Below are positions 46,673 to 60,522 of a stretch of DNA of 64,000 nt, in pieces; within the stretch, counting starts at the first letter, position 1, and every line of letters starts with the position of its first letter. The position numbers and the translations under genes are program-made. A model generated the notes under the pieces. That model was not told the DNA's origin, did no database searches, and worked only from the letters and a program-made list of their open reading frames with translations. Location of the stretch: contig NC_092582.1 in NCBI RefSeq assembly GCF_037975245.1, positions 5,124,001 to 5,188,000 on the forward strand, read 5' to 3'. Source of the stretch: Apostichopus japonicus (taxonomy: Eukaryota; Echinodermata; Holothuroidea; Aspidochirotida; Stichopodidae).

Positions 46673-49600
46673 TTGGTTATGAGGAAGCTGGAAAGATATA
46701 TACATGCCAAGAGCTATAGTCAGTTAGTCACTTTACCTGATTCCCTTGCACTGTTGTTCCCATGACAGATGGCCAATGTGCTGTCAAATGTGCTGTCAAC
46801 ATGTGTGGCAGTATTTCCTTCACAGTGTTAGGGTATTATGATACAGTGGTTTCCACTCTATCCCTTCCTTGTCGATGTCCCCCTCCCTACTACTACTTAT
46901 TCCTATCTACCTCACTTGGTAATACAAAAAAATCAATATTTGCACTTCACACTAGTGATGTACCCTATCCTTCATAATTCTAGTTTTACCTACAGATCTT
47001 CAGGATTTTTTTTTTTTTTTTTTTTTTTTTGGGGGGGGGGGCTCACACCTAATATAATTTCTTCCTGTAAGATTCACACATTTTTACTGTGTGCATTGGG
47101 TTTTAATAGTCTGCAACCATTTCACAATAAGCCATAATGCTTTCAACCTCATTCTTCCTTGTACATGTAGCTCTTGAAATCTTGATAAAGAGTTCATGTC
47201 CAAATCACTCTGGCATATTTTCCTCATGGTAGCATTTTGTTATGCCTACCTTAGAATACTCATGTGCAGTAGTTATTTCAGAACTTTTCTTCTTCTCCTT
47301 CTGTTGTTTTTTTAATTGTCAAATAGAGTTTTAATTATTCCTAATCTTCAATTTCACGCCCAAGGCAAAGTTCTGTTTTAACTCAGTGTGGTGCTTTGTT
47401 TGTCACTGTTGAAAGAAGTTTTAATTACCATGTGAGCATTTTGGAAATGTTTCTTACAGTTTCCAAATTTTAAAGGTTTTTAAACATTTCTTTTTTGCCA
47501 TGATATACTCTACAATTAAAGATAGAAATGACTTTTTTATTGGTAGAACCATAGGAATACCCCAAATTTCAAGTTGTTCTGAAACATCCTCGGGACCCAA
47601 TCGGTCTGTATACCTAGCAAAACAGTGTAATAGAACGAATTGCAGATGATTTAACTGGGGGGGGGGGGGTGGGAGCTGGATGGAGGGGAAGCAGAGAGAT
47701 ATGCAGATATGTCCTCACTCATTTTTATTTAAATCCCCCATGGTATCTGATGCCTACACTGTTTACTACACTTTGTGTGCTTGACTGTAACCATACAGTA
47801 GCTTTCAAACATCTTATTTTTGTGCTCCAGATCGCTGTAAATGAAGCTTCATAGTTTATAAGTTTGTTATTACAGTATAGGCAGATGCTTTCAAGTTTTT
47901 GTGGTAAACATAAAGAGAGAAATGTTCCCTTTAAACATTTATTTGACATTTTGTAGTTTTTAATATATAAATAACTAAATATTACAACAAAGAATATTTT
48001 TGAAAACCCTGGACATAGCGATAGCATTTGTTGTGTTATGTTTTCGAGTAGTGTTGAATTTACAAGCCAAGAGTCGGATTCAATAAACTACAGACGACAA
48101 CTGATGTGTATTAAAAGGGAATTTATTCTAATTTCTTTCCATTTTGTATAAGCAGCTTCAGTAGCCTAACACACATGGTATATGGACAGTTTGATCCTAA
48201 GCTATGGTAATACAGCACTTTTATACATGTATCTTCCAGCATTCAAAGATTGGCATCCTTGCTCTCCTTAAGATGCTTTAAAAGTATTCAGCTATAGTCT
48301 TGATAAGTTGCTAGAATATGTAACTGATAACAAATATATATATTTTTGCTTATATTAGATATAATTTTTTTTTATTCTTGCCGTGTTAGAATATTGAAAA
48401 TTGCATGTTTTTTTTCTTCTTTCAAATTAATACATAGTTGTATATATAGATGACAGTGTCAAAACTGCCCTAGAACAGTACATTAGTATTCAACCGTGAC
48501 AGATCCAATAACAGTTACACACACTATATATCTACAGTTGAGTGATAGACTCACATTCCTCAAGCTTATATTCCAGTGATAACGTAAAGGCCAATTTCTT
48601 TGTTCTGAATTAGTACGACTGCGTCTCACTTTAAAATTTAGTTTGCATTCAACATTACTGTAGTTTCTAAATCTTGTGGTTGCTGGTTCAACCTAGCTGT
48701 TTCTTGTCTGTTTCATCTATATCTACACTTTTGAAAATGTCAGTGTTTTTTCTTTCTTCAAAACTTGATAGTAATGGGCGATTTCCTATCGATGTAGCAG
48801 CATCAGAGTTGATATTTTATATGTATTTGGATTGTTCTCACATTATCGACCAAACACTCTCAAGCAACAGAACTCGGAGGCCATTTGCATTTCTGTTCAG
48901 AACAAGAATCTACAGTACAGTTTGGCAGTAGGGCTTTGTGGCAAACTGATTTATGATTTACAGTATGTATATTAAGTCTTGTCCTGAGAATTTACCATAT
49001 TGCAAGTGTTGCAAACATGCATGTTTTGAGATTTGGTTTGGTTGGTTGAGTGTTGCATATATAACTGTTGGGATGACCATTATTATGAACGGGTTATAAT
49101 TAGTTTGACTATACAGTTTAATGTTACATCGGACCTAGAAGGTTTTTTAAGGAATTTTTTTTTTTTTTTAAAGTTGTGGTCAAGCATCAGAATGCATTAC
49201 TGGCATTGAATTATATTAACACTGTTAAATGTCCACACCAACAACATTAACTTAAACATACAATAGAAGACGAAATATTTATGTTAAAAAGATTTAAGTT
49301 ACAAAATATTATTATTGTTGCTGTTTTGACTGAAGGTGACATCTTTAACTTAAAACTTTTTTCATAACAGAAACATTATTTGCACATTGAGAGCTAAATT
49401 CGGAGAGAAAGAAAGCAACCACCTAGATTATGACCATTTTCTCGAGTAACGAGGCCCACAAATTATGTACCTTCCTGGATGGGATGTTAATACACGGAGG
49501 TATTTCACAGCAGGCACTAAGAACAAAGGATATGGCCTCATTGTATTACCAGAACAGATATTAGTTGTGCTTTTGTTAGGATAAAAAAAAATGATTGCAG

Positions 49601-52600
49601 CCCATCCTCTTTGATATAAATCATTCAAAGTATTAGAACTTATGAAGTGGTATTAAAATTAAACTTATTAACTTTAATTTTATGAACATAATTTTGGAAA
49701 TTATATTAGAGAACAACTCAATCTGTGTTTAAGAAAGAAAGATTTATTGGCGCCATAGTGTTCGCCTCAGTTTGAAATAACAACTGGACATATCTAACAA
49801 AATCATGCCCATTGCGCTCTGCTTTGATTTGGAAAAGTATTTTTATACTGTCTTACATAATATCATGCAAATAAGCTGATAATATTCATCAAAATGTCTC
49901 CATGACAAAATTTTTGTGAGGTCAATTTTCGTCAGAAAGTAATTGTGGCCGCATCGATCCTAAGTCTCAAAGGTAAAGGGAGGTGACTATTCTTTCAATT
50001 GTTTACCCTTTTAATCATTAAATTCTATTGTCTTATATTTAAGTTATATTGTACTCGACAGAATGAGTTTAAATTTTTACAGACTTTCAAATTCAGTCCT
50101 TGTAATGATTTCCTTGACAAGTGGCTGTTTTTAACTTTTTTATGACCTCTCTACAGTTAAAACTCTGAATTTTAATGAACAAAGAGCAAAGCATTGGTTC
50201 TCATGGTCAATATTTCATATTTGAAAAATATTGCTGTGTCTGCGATGTAATATAATCTCTGGCATCACAAATTCATAATAACTTGTAATGTTTGAAAGTT
50301 TAAGAAAGTTGATCCCATTTCAAAGTTACACACTCTACACTTAACTACTGTATTACACTTCCAACGCAGGTGTTTCTGCAGGGTCTCATCTAGCTCTCCT
50401 GAAATTGAGTAGGAAGTCCCCACTGATTGCAATGTTTTGGCTGATATGGAAATAGTTATATCCATTTGGTAGTATAAGTATGATTATGCCAACTGATAAT
50501 TTGAAGGCAATTCTCCTTAATTCGCAATTTTTATATGCCAAGTTACCAAGAACATTATGAACTGATTAAATGGAGGCTGCTATATTGAGTTTGTTTCGTC
50601 TGCCAACACCGTAAACTGGCTAGAAATCTTAGCAATAGACATGGAGAATTTACAGTGTTGTTTTATATACTCCTTTATGTTTAATTGAACTCGGTCACTC
50701 AGTTGTATAGAAGGTTAATATTTGTATTTCATAGTGGACGAAATTGAATGGAAAATAGTTTTGACAAAAGTGCAGTGTTTTAGTGTCAGAAGTATTAACA
50801 ATACCAGATAGAAGCAAATGGGTGTAATTTCCCGTTCGTCAAAACACTTATCCATTTCATGTCGTATGGATGGATTTAGCCACAGCAATCACAAACTTTT
50901 ACATCATTTGTCCACTTAATCACACAATTTAATTCCCATAATTACCCAAAGAGAAAGAGTTTTTTGGGAAATAATATTTTATATAAAATTGGAGATAGTG
51001 CCATTTTATGAAAAAATGATAATAATAATAATAACGTTGAATTCTTGCATGTGGTCAGTTTCTAATTCCAACAACAAAGAAACTCATTGGCAAGCACAAA
51101 TTCAGATGATTACAGTATGTACGGCAGCTGTATGATTCTTTTATCCTTTCACTGTCTCCATAGCAACCTTCTTGCCGTCAAGGTACAATGTCTGTTCGTG
51201 TCTGTCGATGTTAACTGTATGAACAGGTCTGAAGGCCTTGTGTATAGGTTTCTTCACTTTGAGAATTTTTTACAAATGTAGATAAAAAATGAATCATCCT
51301 TCAATTACTGTTTTGAACACAGCATGCACCTTCTTTTTTTGTTTGTCATGAAAGTGTGATTTTAATTGAATTTTTGAAGAGTTGATGGTGAGGACGAGCC
51401 AGGGTCTGGTTCGTAAATCCAAGGCCTGTTAGGTTTTTATTTAGTCCGACTCAATCTGGGAGATTAATATTCGAGGAATCGGTCTCCTTACTCTCCCTTC
51501 TGTACAGCAGTGATTCCTAACAAGTTTTGGCCTGGGATGATTGTCTCAATAGTTGTAATGTTTTATTTGAATGTTTTGTTAGAAGATTGGTGTCCTCGGT
51601 CTTGATTTTGTGCTTGTGTGGTCATCCTATGTGAGTGAGTTTGGGGGTGGGGGGGTGGGGATCCAGTTATTCTCAGAAAGGGTAGGGGGCATGGCAAGTG
51701 ATGGAAGATAACAAAATTACTACCAAAAGAGTGTTTCGTAACAAAGCCAGGAATGCTAGGGTTCATGAAGTGTGATAGAAAATCAGTCCATTAGGCACCT
51801 GCTATGATCTAAATCACATTTGTTGGTATATTTTATAGTGCCAAAGGAGGGCCTCCAGCCCCACCCCCTGGGGATCACCCCCTTGGAAGTATACAAAGAC
51901 AACGATTGGTAGATATCACCTACTTTAATGATGCACTCAACATTACGTTCTGACTTTGTACCAAACCAACATGTAAACATAACAGAAACTTGTATGTCTA
52001 CATTAATAAACAAAAAATATGAATATATGACTGTAGGATGTGGTAGATTGGAGTGGGGTGGCAAGATGCTACAGATTAATATTTCCAAACCACCAGCTTC
52101 CTAAGTTTGGTGGTACATTTTCTTTATCTTATGATCTAAATGAGAAATATAACTCCAGCAGATAACCAAACACTCTTCTTAACACTATGCTTTCCTTCAA
52201 CTTCCACAATGGAAGCACGAAAAGACCTCACATAGGTTCTTTATAAACTCTTTATTGTTTATTAATTCACAGGATATGTACAAGGTACAGGAAATATCAA
52301 ATTACAGGATGTATCACACTGGTTTGCAGGATTAAACTTAAGAAAGGATGCATATATATGTGTGTATATGTATGTGTGTATGTGTGTGTGTCATATTTCG
52401 TACTAAAGCCACACTGAACTCTTCCGGATGTGTTTCTCAGAGCTGGGAATGCAGTATAATTTTGGCCTTTTTTTTATTATAAAGTTGTTACTGAATCGTC
52501 TTTCATAGGACATGCTATTTTAAGATTGTGTGAAGTTTCTTTAGTGGTCTGTCGATGGGTAAACTTGTCGAAAAACTAAGCACAAAATCATTGAATATTA

Positions 52601-54045
52601 CTGAGTTATGCAGCAAATTTACGAGTTATAAAACACACAGTTTAATATTTTACATTCCTTTCCCTGTTAATCAAAACTGAGACCAAATTCCCATGGTTTT
52701 GAACATTCTTGGTTGTAGGGAAGTTATTTTGTCAACATTTCCAGTTGTAAATGAAATGCTTTCTCTCTGTTGAAATTTGGAACATTTGCAAACCTAACTG
52801 AATGACACAACTTCCCCCCCCCCCCTTCATTTGAAATGGTTCAGTCCAATTTTATTAGAATGTACTTTGTGGTTGTTCCGACTCAGCAAATTATTTGCAA
52901 CTTGCTGACTGTTCCACTTTTCTTAGGGATGTATGTATTTTTTTAATAATTATATATAGAGTAATGAACTAGTTCCTTGTCTGTTCACAATCTGTAAAGG
53001 TCTTAATTAAATTGTTTGCAGTACTGTGTATATTAAATATAATTAGTAATTAATTGATGAATAATATTGTACCATTTAATCAAGTACTAACTGAAATTTA
53101 GCCAAGAAAAAGGTAATAATTAATTTCTGTCTTTCATATTCAATTGTAATGCCTTATTTTGATGTCTCTTTTCTCTTTCTTTTTTTGCAATGATTTTGCT
53201 ACTATTTTGTAGATATCAAGCAAGTAAATTTTGTTGTGATATTTGTAGGAAGATGCATGATATTATGTAGAATATGAGTTGTTTAGGTAAGAAAAACACT
53301 GAAAGATAATGGCCAAAAATTTTAATTTATCATTTCACTCATTTCTTGTAATTAGCCGCATCTATTGAGAATATGTCAAGTGAAGCAAGTTATACAACGC
53401 TGGAACAAAACACAATTTGAATAAATGAGGATTTTCCAATATGTTTAATGAATTATGTGTTTTTGATTCGATAATCAAACATCAACTTTCGCTCAAAATG
53501 TGTAGGATGCCCCTAGGGGTGAGGGGGGAGGAAGGGGTGAGATTGTGTGTGTTAGTCAAATGATATGCAGATGGTGGACAATTAGTTAAGTATCCAAATA
53601 TTAATTAAAAAAACACAATCTTTCGGATTCAGAGTTACATCTTTGTGTTTTTTTTCATTTTCAATATTTACAGGTCTTCCACAGTTTTGTGTAAATTTAG
53701 TGGATTTATTGCATATGATGGATTTAGTGATACAAAGCTCTTTTGCATCTTACAGTATTGGTTGAGTCCTTATTTACAAATAGCAGTATGGTGTGATGGT
53801 ATCATGTTTTTTTTTAAATGTGTAAAATGTTTATATTATTATATAATATTTAACTCAGAAACTAAACAGTGTTCTTTCTTTCCATTATTATTTTGTTCTC
53901 TTTTCCTTTTTTGTTTAATTTTTTTTTTTGAATAAAAATAAATTATTATTAGCCTATTAATCCAGCCTGTTAATCTGTATTTCTCTCTGACATTTCTTGT
54001 TTTACCTTTGCAACAAAATTCATCATTCAGTTGACAGATCAACTT
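46673..54045. other. Gene-free region
   Basis: No supportable gene. Contents include a T23 plus G10 homopolymer junction at about 47008-47041, TG-rich runs near 52350, and many short AT-rich open frames without family resemblance. Confidence 0.5.
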
Positions 54046-54051
54046 TGATGA

Positions 54052-54113
54052 TTTTTGGTTCCTTGCTTTTTGCAAAGCAAGGAACCTATGCATTCAACTT
54101 GGCGTGTGTGTGT

Positions 54114-54146
<33 letters not shown>

Positions 54147-56740
54147 ACGCTTGGCTTGTGTACACGATATCTCAATAAGGAAATGATGTATCATGATGAA
54201 ACTTGTTGGGTGGATAGCCCATAGTGAGAGGAAGATCCCTATTGTTTTTGGTGCCCGCAAAGGTCACCAAAGGTCAGTTAGATGCCAAAAACCAATATAT
54301 TAAAAACAGCAATAACTCCCATTGACAGGGTCCGACATGGTTGATATTTTGGGAGTAGTTGTGAATGGGGTAAGGCATCGTTTCCAAACATAACGGTAAT
54401 GTGATAGAAGGTCAACAAAGGTCAATTAATGATAAAAAACTAGTATTTTTGCGATAACTTGAGAACGAAATGTCCGTTAGGGTTGGGAGTTGCTTCAATG
54501 CAATCCAATTGTCGACCCGCATCTGGGTGACCCTTGACCTCAATTTGACCTCTGGTGACCTTTACGTGTTTTGGGGGATTTTTACAGTTTTGATGCTATT
54601 TTCAGATGTCAAAGGTACCTTCTGAACATAAATGTCAATAGGTTGACCCCGTGTGACCTTTATGTGCAAAGTTATATGGGGTCAAAGTTTTTTGGTCGGA
54701 GTTAGAATGGTTGTACAGACTTGTCGTTTTGTTTTTTGGAATCAGGAGATTAAACTACATCTGAAACCAAGGTCAAAAGGTCAAAGGTCACATTAGAAAA
54801 AATGTGCTTATTTTGGGAGGAAACAAGCAAAAAAGAAAATGTTTGGTTTTGATGCTAGATTTGGATACCAAAGGTACCTTCCGATCAAAAATGTCAATGG
54901 GTTGACACCCGTGTGACCTTCGTGTGCGAAGTTATACGAGGTCAAAGTTAATTTTCAGACATTTAATGCAATAACTCCCAGTTCCAAGGTGTGACACGGT
55001 TGATATTTTTGGAGTAGTTGCAAATGGTATAGGGGAATATTTTCAAACTTAACGGTCATGTGATCCGAGGTCACCAAAGGTCAATTAATGTTAAAAAACT
55101 AGTATTTTGGGAGGAGAAAATGGGCAAAGAAAAAAATGTTTAAATTTGTATAGTTTGATGCTCTATTTAGGTCTCACCGATCAAAAATGTCAATAAGTTG
55201 ACCCAAGGTGACCTTTGTATGTTAAGTTATATGAGGTCAAAGTTAATTTTCAGACATTTAGTGTAATAACTCCCAGTGCCAAGGTATTACGCGGTTGATA
55301 TTTTGGGACAAGTTGCAAATGGTATCGGGGAATATTTTCAAACTTAACGGTCATGTGATCCGAGGTCACTAAAGGTCAATTAATGATAAAAAACTAGTAT
55401 TTTTGCGATAACTTGAGAACAAATTGTCCGTTAGGGTTGGGAGTTGCTTCAATGTAATCCAATTGTCGACCCGCATCTGGGTGACCCTTGACCTCAATTT
55501 GACCTCTGGTGACCTCTGGTGACCTTTTTGTGTTTTGTGGATTTTTATAGTTTCGATGCCATTTTCAGATGTTAAAGGTACCTTCTGATCATAAATGTCA
55601 ATGGGTTGACCCCCGTGTGACCTTTGTGTGCGAAGTTATACGAGGTCAAAGTTAATTTTCAGACATTTAATGCAATAACTCCCAGTTCCAAGGTGTGACA
55701 CGGTTGATATTTTTGGAGTAGTTGCAAATGGTATAGGGTAATATTTTCAAACTTAACGGTCATGTGATCCAAGGTCACCAAAGGTCAATTAATGATAAAA
55801 AACTAGTATTTTTGCGATAACTTGAGAACGAATTGTCAGTTAGGGTTGGGAGTTGCTTCTATGTAATCCAATTGTCCACCCACATCTGGGTGACCCTTGA
55901 CCTCAATTTGACCTCTGGTGACCTTTTCGTGTTTTGGGGATTTTTACAGTTTTGATGCTATTTTCAGATGTTAAAGGTACCTTCTGATCATAAATGTCAA
56001 TAGGTTGACCCCTGGATGAGCTTTGTGTGTGAAGTTATAGGAGGTCAAAGTTAATTTTCAGACATTTAATGCAATAACTCCCAGTGCCAAGGTGTGACAA
56101 GGTTGATTTTTTTGGACAAGTTGCGAATGGTATAGGGGAATATTTTCAAACTTAGCGGTCATGTGATCCAAGGTCACCAAAGGTCAGCTTAAATGTTAAA
56201 AAACTAGTATTTTGGGGGGAGAAAATGGGCAAAGAAAAAATTGTTTGAATTTTTACAGTTTTGATGCTCTATTTAGGTCTCACCGATCAAAAATGTCAAT
56301 TGGTTGACCTACGGGTGACCTTTGTGTGTGAAGTTATGTATACAAGTTCAAAGTTAATTTTTTGACATTTAATGCAATTAAATCCCAATGCCAACGTGTG
56401 ACACGGTTGATAATTTGGGACAAGTTGTGAATGGGGTGGTGGAACAGTTTCAAACTTAAAGGTCATGTCATCTGAGGTCACCAATGTTATCATATCTGTT
56501 GACCCGCTTGTAGGTGACCTTATATTTCTTACATTTTCGACACCATATTTAGATCTCAAAAGTGCCTTTTGATCAAAAATCCGATCACATTTTGTGATCA
56601 CAAAAGTGTTGGCATAGTGTTGGTTACTTTATGGGTACATGTAGGACCACAATTACTTGGACTATTTGAGCCCAATCTTGCTTGATAATATTATGTGTAT
56701 TGTCATATACCCCAAGCAAGGAACCACAGTGCCCTTGGGC
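54052..56740. repeat. 2.7-kb complex repeat rich in AGGTCA words, flanked by inverted GGTTCCTTGC
   Basis: The left border TTGGTTCCTTGC plus an internal complement (GCAAGCAAGG-type palindrome at 54056-54093) is mirrored at the right by CAAGCAAGGAACCACAG near 56720. Six diverged copies of a unit beginning 'aataactcccagt' start near 54307, 54970, 55265, 55672, 56071 and 56377. Long units (about 400 bp) include 'gcgataacttgagaac' and 'ttgacctcaatttgacctct'; short ones (about 300 bp) lack that part. No open frame suggests a transposase. Confidence 0.8.
54100..54148. repeat. (TG)n microsatellite
   Basis: About 22 TG units with one TA interruption, just inside the left border of the 2.7-kb repeat. 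Confidence 0.95.
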
Positions 56741-57010
56741 TCTTGTTTTCATCAGTTTCAGGGAATACTTGATCCGGTTTAGCATCGCAAAAACCTATGC
56801 AAAGCGGTCCAGCTGCTGCTCTACATGTTCAAGGTATAGCAAGTGTTTGTTGTTGGGTTTTTTTTAACACAGTAACCATAGGATTTTGTAAAAAGCTACC
56901 AAATTCAGAGCTTTGAAAACTGCTACACAAAATTTGTTTTGCCTTTTCTTTCTCTCTCACTCTCTATTAGGAGTGTTTGTGTGGGTGTGTGTGTGTGTGT
57001 GATCTGTAGG

Positions 57011-57409
57011 CAGGGGGGAGGGGGTAGGAAGCTTCCAAAAAGTGGGGGGAACAACATCAAAGGGGCACCTTCTCATTCCACAACCACCACTCGTTATGCT
57101 ATAAATCGATACACATCGGCCATGTCACTTAAATATATATGTGTTAGTATGCTATCAATACTATTTATTGAGATTGTTTATTGTTAACCGTGCTACAAAA
57201 AGATATGGGATGCCATTTTAAAAATAGCGTGTACAGACTAAAAATAAAAAAAATGAAATAAAATATTAAAATTTACAAAGGCTTCAGATATCCAAAAGAC
57301 AGTTCTTCATCAACGGGGCTCATTTTATTTGCCAATAGGGCACATTTGCTAATTTAGAAAGAAAGTGGGGGGGGGCACGTTCCCCCGGCTCCTACCCCCC
57401 CCCCGCCTG
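57011..57409. mobile_element. hAT-like MITE, 399 bp, perfect 8-bp TSD
   Basis: Begins CAGGGGGGAGGGGGTAGG and ends in GCTCCTA, a C-run and CGCCTG. TCTGTAGG flanks both ends (57003-57010, 57410-57417). Confidence 0.88.
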
Positions 57410-58590
57410 TCTGTAGGATCAACCCTTCCATCAATCATACGGTAGACCAGTAGGGACATTGTCGCCTTTTTGGAAAGAAAAGACGGCAGACTGCAATGCT
57501 TGCTCTGTATATAAAATATAACTTTGGGAAAGATTTCTAAAGTTAGCGTTAGACATTAAATTGTGTATTCATAGGTTTATTTAGATAAATATTTCTAATA
57601 ACTAACTTTGAATTTTGTTGAGATTGAAAGGAGAGGATGGGGGGGGGGGGATAACCTATACCTGCTCACACCCTGGATCTGCTTGTTTGTCACTTATTTG
57701 AAAGATGGATTTAGTCAAAAAATTAATTTCGATGTGTTTCAGATGTTTGCAAAGAATCATTAAGTCCGCTCAAAACGCAGAAAAGTATCTTGCAACTGGA
57801 GTAGCTAAAGAAACAGAGATTCAGGGTTTTCTGTTTACGTATACTATAAGAGACATGACAAGACTAATATTCTATCTCAAGTCATCCTTTATTAAAAGTT
57901 ATCAAGGATGAACCATGACAAAGAAATCCAAGTATGTTATTTTTGTTTACCGAGTTTCCGTACCATTTTAAGAGTGACGATCACCTAGTACATATAGCGC
58001 AGTACCTTTCATAAGGGGGCGACATACACACAATTAAGATCACTCACATTTATCGCGAAGTGGAAAAAATATCCCTACACTTTGAGTCCCAAGTTGGACC
58101 AAAAACGTTTCTGTTAAGCCGGGAATGGGTCAGTGCGGTTGTTGGAGGCTGCGTGGAACTCTTTCTTAACGTGGAAGTAATTGTTAGAATGAGGATATTT
58201 TACCTGCTGCGTTTCCTCCAAGGAAAAGAACGAGTCCGCGACAGATCAAAGTGGCTGTTTGTTTTATGCTCGACATAAACGTGTACAGCCAGTTGAGACA
58301 ATTTCCTACTGCTAATACCTCTCTAAACTGTCCTCTTCCTATTCATACTGCTCGTACTGACAATACGAGTTCTCTGAAAGCGGGACATGTCACTACAGTA
58401 TAGAGAAAAAAATTGTCCTAACTGGGTGACGTGTAGACCCACGTAATGAATATTCATAATTTGAACCAGTCAGTTGGGACAATAATATTAATGTCTCTCT
58501 AAACTGTCATCGCATATCATGCTTCAAAGCACTCGTATTGACAGTACAAACAATTCCTAACACACAATTTATATATCTATATAAACTTCT

Positions 58591-58662
58591 AACCTCCACC
58601 GGGATTCGAACCCGGGCCTCCTGCTTTATATGCGGACACCCTAACCACTAGGCTATGGACGC
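58591..58662 (-). tRNA. tRNA-like sequence, probably pseudogene or SINE head
   Basis: Cloverleaf by eye: acceptor GCGTCCA/TGGAGGT (one mismatch), D-arm with GCCTAGTGGTTAGGGT, T-arm CCGGG-TTCGAAT-CCCGG perfect. The anticodon stem has one mismatch and the loop ATATAAA would give the unusual anticodon ATA. A and B boxes are intact. The two mismatches and odd anticodon argue for a pseudogene or SINE head. Confidence 0.45.
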
Positions 58663-58799
58663 TGATTGTATGTCCAGAGGTTCGAAACCGGTAAGGAAGG
58701 TCGTAATTCCACTGTAGGCGTTCGTCACCTGTTTCGAGCAATAATATTAAATTATATATATATATTTGGTGGACCATGCGTTATTCGGATGTAGGCTAC

Positions 58800-60155
58800 T
58801 ACAGATAATCAAAATTAATGTTTTCTCATGAATATGGAAACTTAAATTTGCAAACATGAGCACACTTCACAGAGAGCAATTCTACACTCTTCTCTTCTTC
58901 AGGTTTTCTTCACACTTGATCACGAATCATTTTAAATAGTCTACTGGAACAAAAACACACTTGTATATAGAGTATGGTTTTGCCAGCGTCCACACTAAAA
59001 TCTCTCTCGGCGTTTCCCTCCCCTTCTCTTCCACTCGTTTTTGGCCAATTTCGTGACTGAAACTCGTTTTCGAGGGCGCTCCTTCAAAACAACCTTTCTA
59101 CTGCATACATTTTGACGTGCACATCAATGAAGTCAAACCGTTTTCGGATGCAAGCGGCATTATCGGAATCTAGATTGGTGGCATTCCTGTAAGTTTTTCT
59201 GTCAAATAGTATGGAAGGGGAGGGCGGGATTTCAATTCCTGAAGAAAAAGCTTCTGTTATACGAAGTGTTGAATTGTTATACATTAATCCGATACAAATA
59301 AAAGCGACGTCGTAATCCACCCCTCCCCCTTTGTAATTCAAGAATAATGCTCAAACATTCCGAAGTTCTCGAATCTTTTATTTAAAATTGTTTACATATT
59401 TGTTTTTCAATAAATGACGTATAATTGAGACCTCACGTATTTTGCAAACAGGACAACTTTCTGCAAAGTTTTCAGTACTCCGTTTCTAGGAAAAAGGTTA
59501 CATGATATTATAGATTGAATTTATCAGAATACATAATTAATCTACTTATCAAGTTAGCCTTTATTTGGTAAATTTAACATTTTGTCGCAGAAAGAGGAAT
59601 ATAACTCAGATCAGAGGTTAGAATTATTATCACTACTTCATGTTTATTAATTGTAGAAATGCGGATAAGATTCGTATAGTGATCATTCCATTCAGCATCA
59701 TTTCAGGTCATTGCAAAATTCACATTATTGCAGTAAAGTGAATGATTAATTGCTCGCATTATAAATTTCTTTCTATTTCCTTGGACATCATTTGCTGATT
59801 CTTAACTACCCCAACCCACCCACCCACTCACCCCCCCCCCACCCCCAAGCGCAAAAAAAAAACACATTAGCAGAAAAGAAATGAATGACTAATTTTTCTC
59901 ATCTTAAATTGAACAAATCGATCAATTTTGTTGAAAATTCCTTGGACATCTTACCCCCGTCCTCCCCCATACCATCCTCTTACTTGAAGACTTCGTAAGT
60001 AGCATATGAAAATGAAGTGAAAATGTTATGAGAATTAATAATTATTCACCCATATTTCCCGCACCCCTGGCAGATTCTCTACCCCCCCCCCCCACCCACC
60101 TCTCCCAGCAATTTTTGTTGTGCGTGTGTGTGTGGGCGTCATTTATATTGTCCCA
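58800..60155. other. Gene-free region
   Basis: No supportable gene, only C-rich runs near 59830 and AT-rich sequence. Confidence 0.45.
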
Positions 60156-60163
60156 TGCCCGCA

Positions 60164-60514
60164 TGCAAGTTTTTTATGCAGGTAGGTTCGTACCATTGTG
60201 TATATTGAATAGCCAATCACAGCCAAGTTCATTTTGACGTCATCAAATATGCACGTGTCACTCGCTCTAAAGCAGTAAGATTTGTAAACAATGTCAATCT
60301 GATGCTGTATGAGCATTGTGAGTTCGAATCTCGAATCTTTAAATATTAAGTGTTTCATGCTCAGGCTAGCACGTCAGGTTGAACTTATCGACTTTAAATA
60401 TTAAGTGTTTCATGCTTTCCTTATCATATTTGATGACGTCAAAATGAACTTCGCTGTGATTGGCTATTCAATATACACAATAGTACGAACCTACCTGCAT
60501 AAAAAAAAACTCGC
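60164..60514. mobile_element. MITE with long inverted arms, 351 bp, perfect 8-bp TSD
   Basis: The arms of about 90 bases (60164-60252 and 60428-60514) are near-perfect inverted copies. TGCCCGCA flanks both ends (60156-60163, 60515-60522). Each arm carries a CRE palindrome TGACGTCA (60235-60242, 60434-60441) and a CCAAT box. The centre has a direct repeat 'tttaaatattaagtgtttca' at about 60339 and 60394. Confidence 0.9.
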
Positions 60515-60522
60515 TGCCCGCA

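Noticed and set aside
58060-58278. A 72-codon plus-strand frame with some coding-like composition.
   Set aside because: No splice-site context, no recognisable motif, and similar frames occur by chance in this region.
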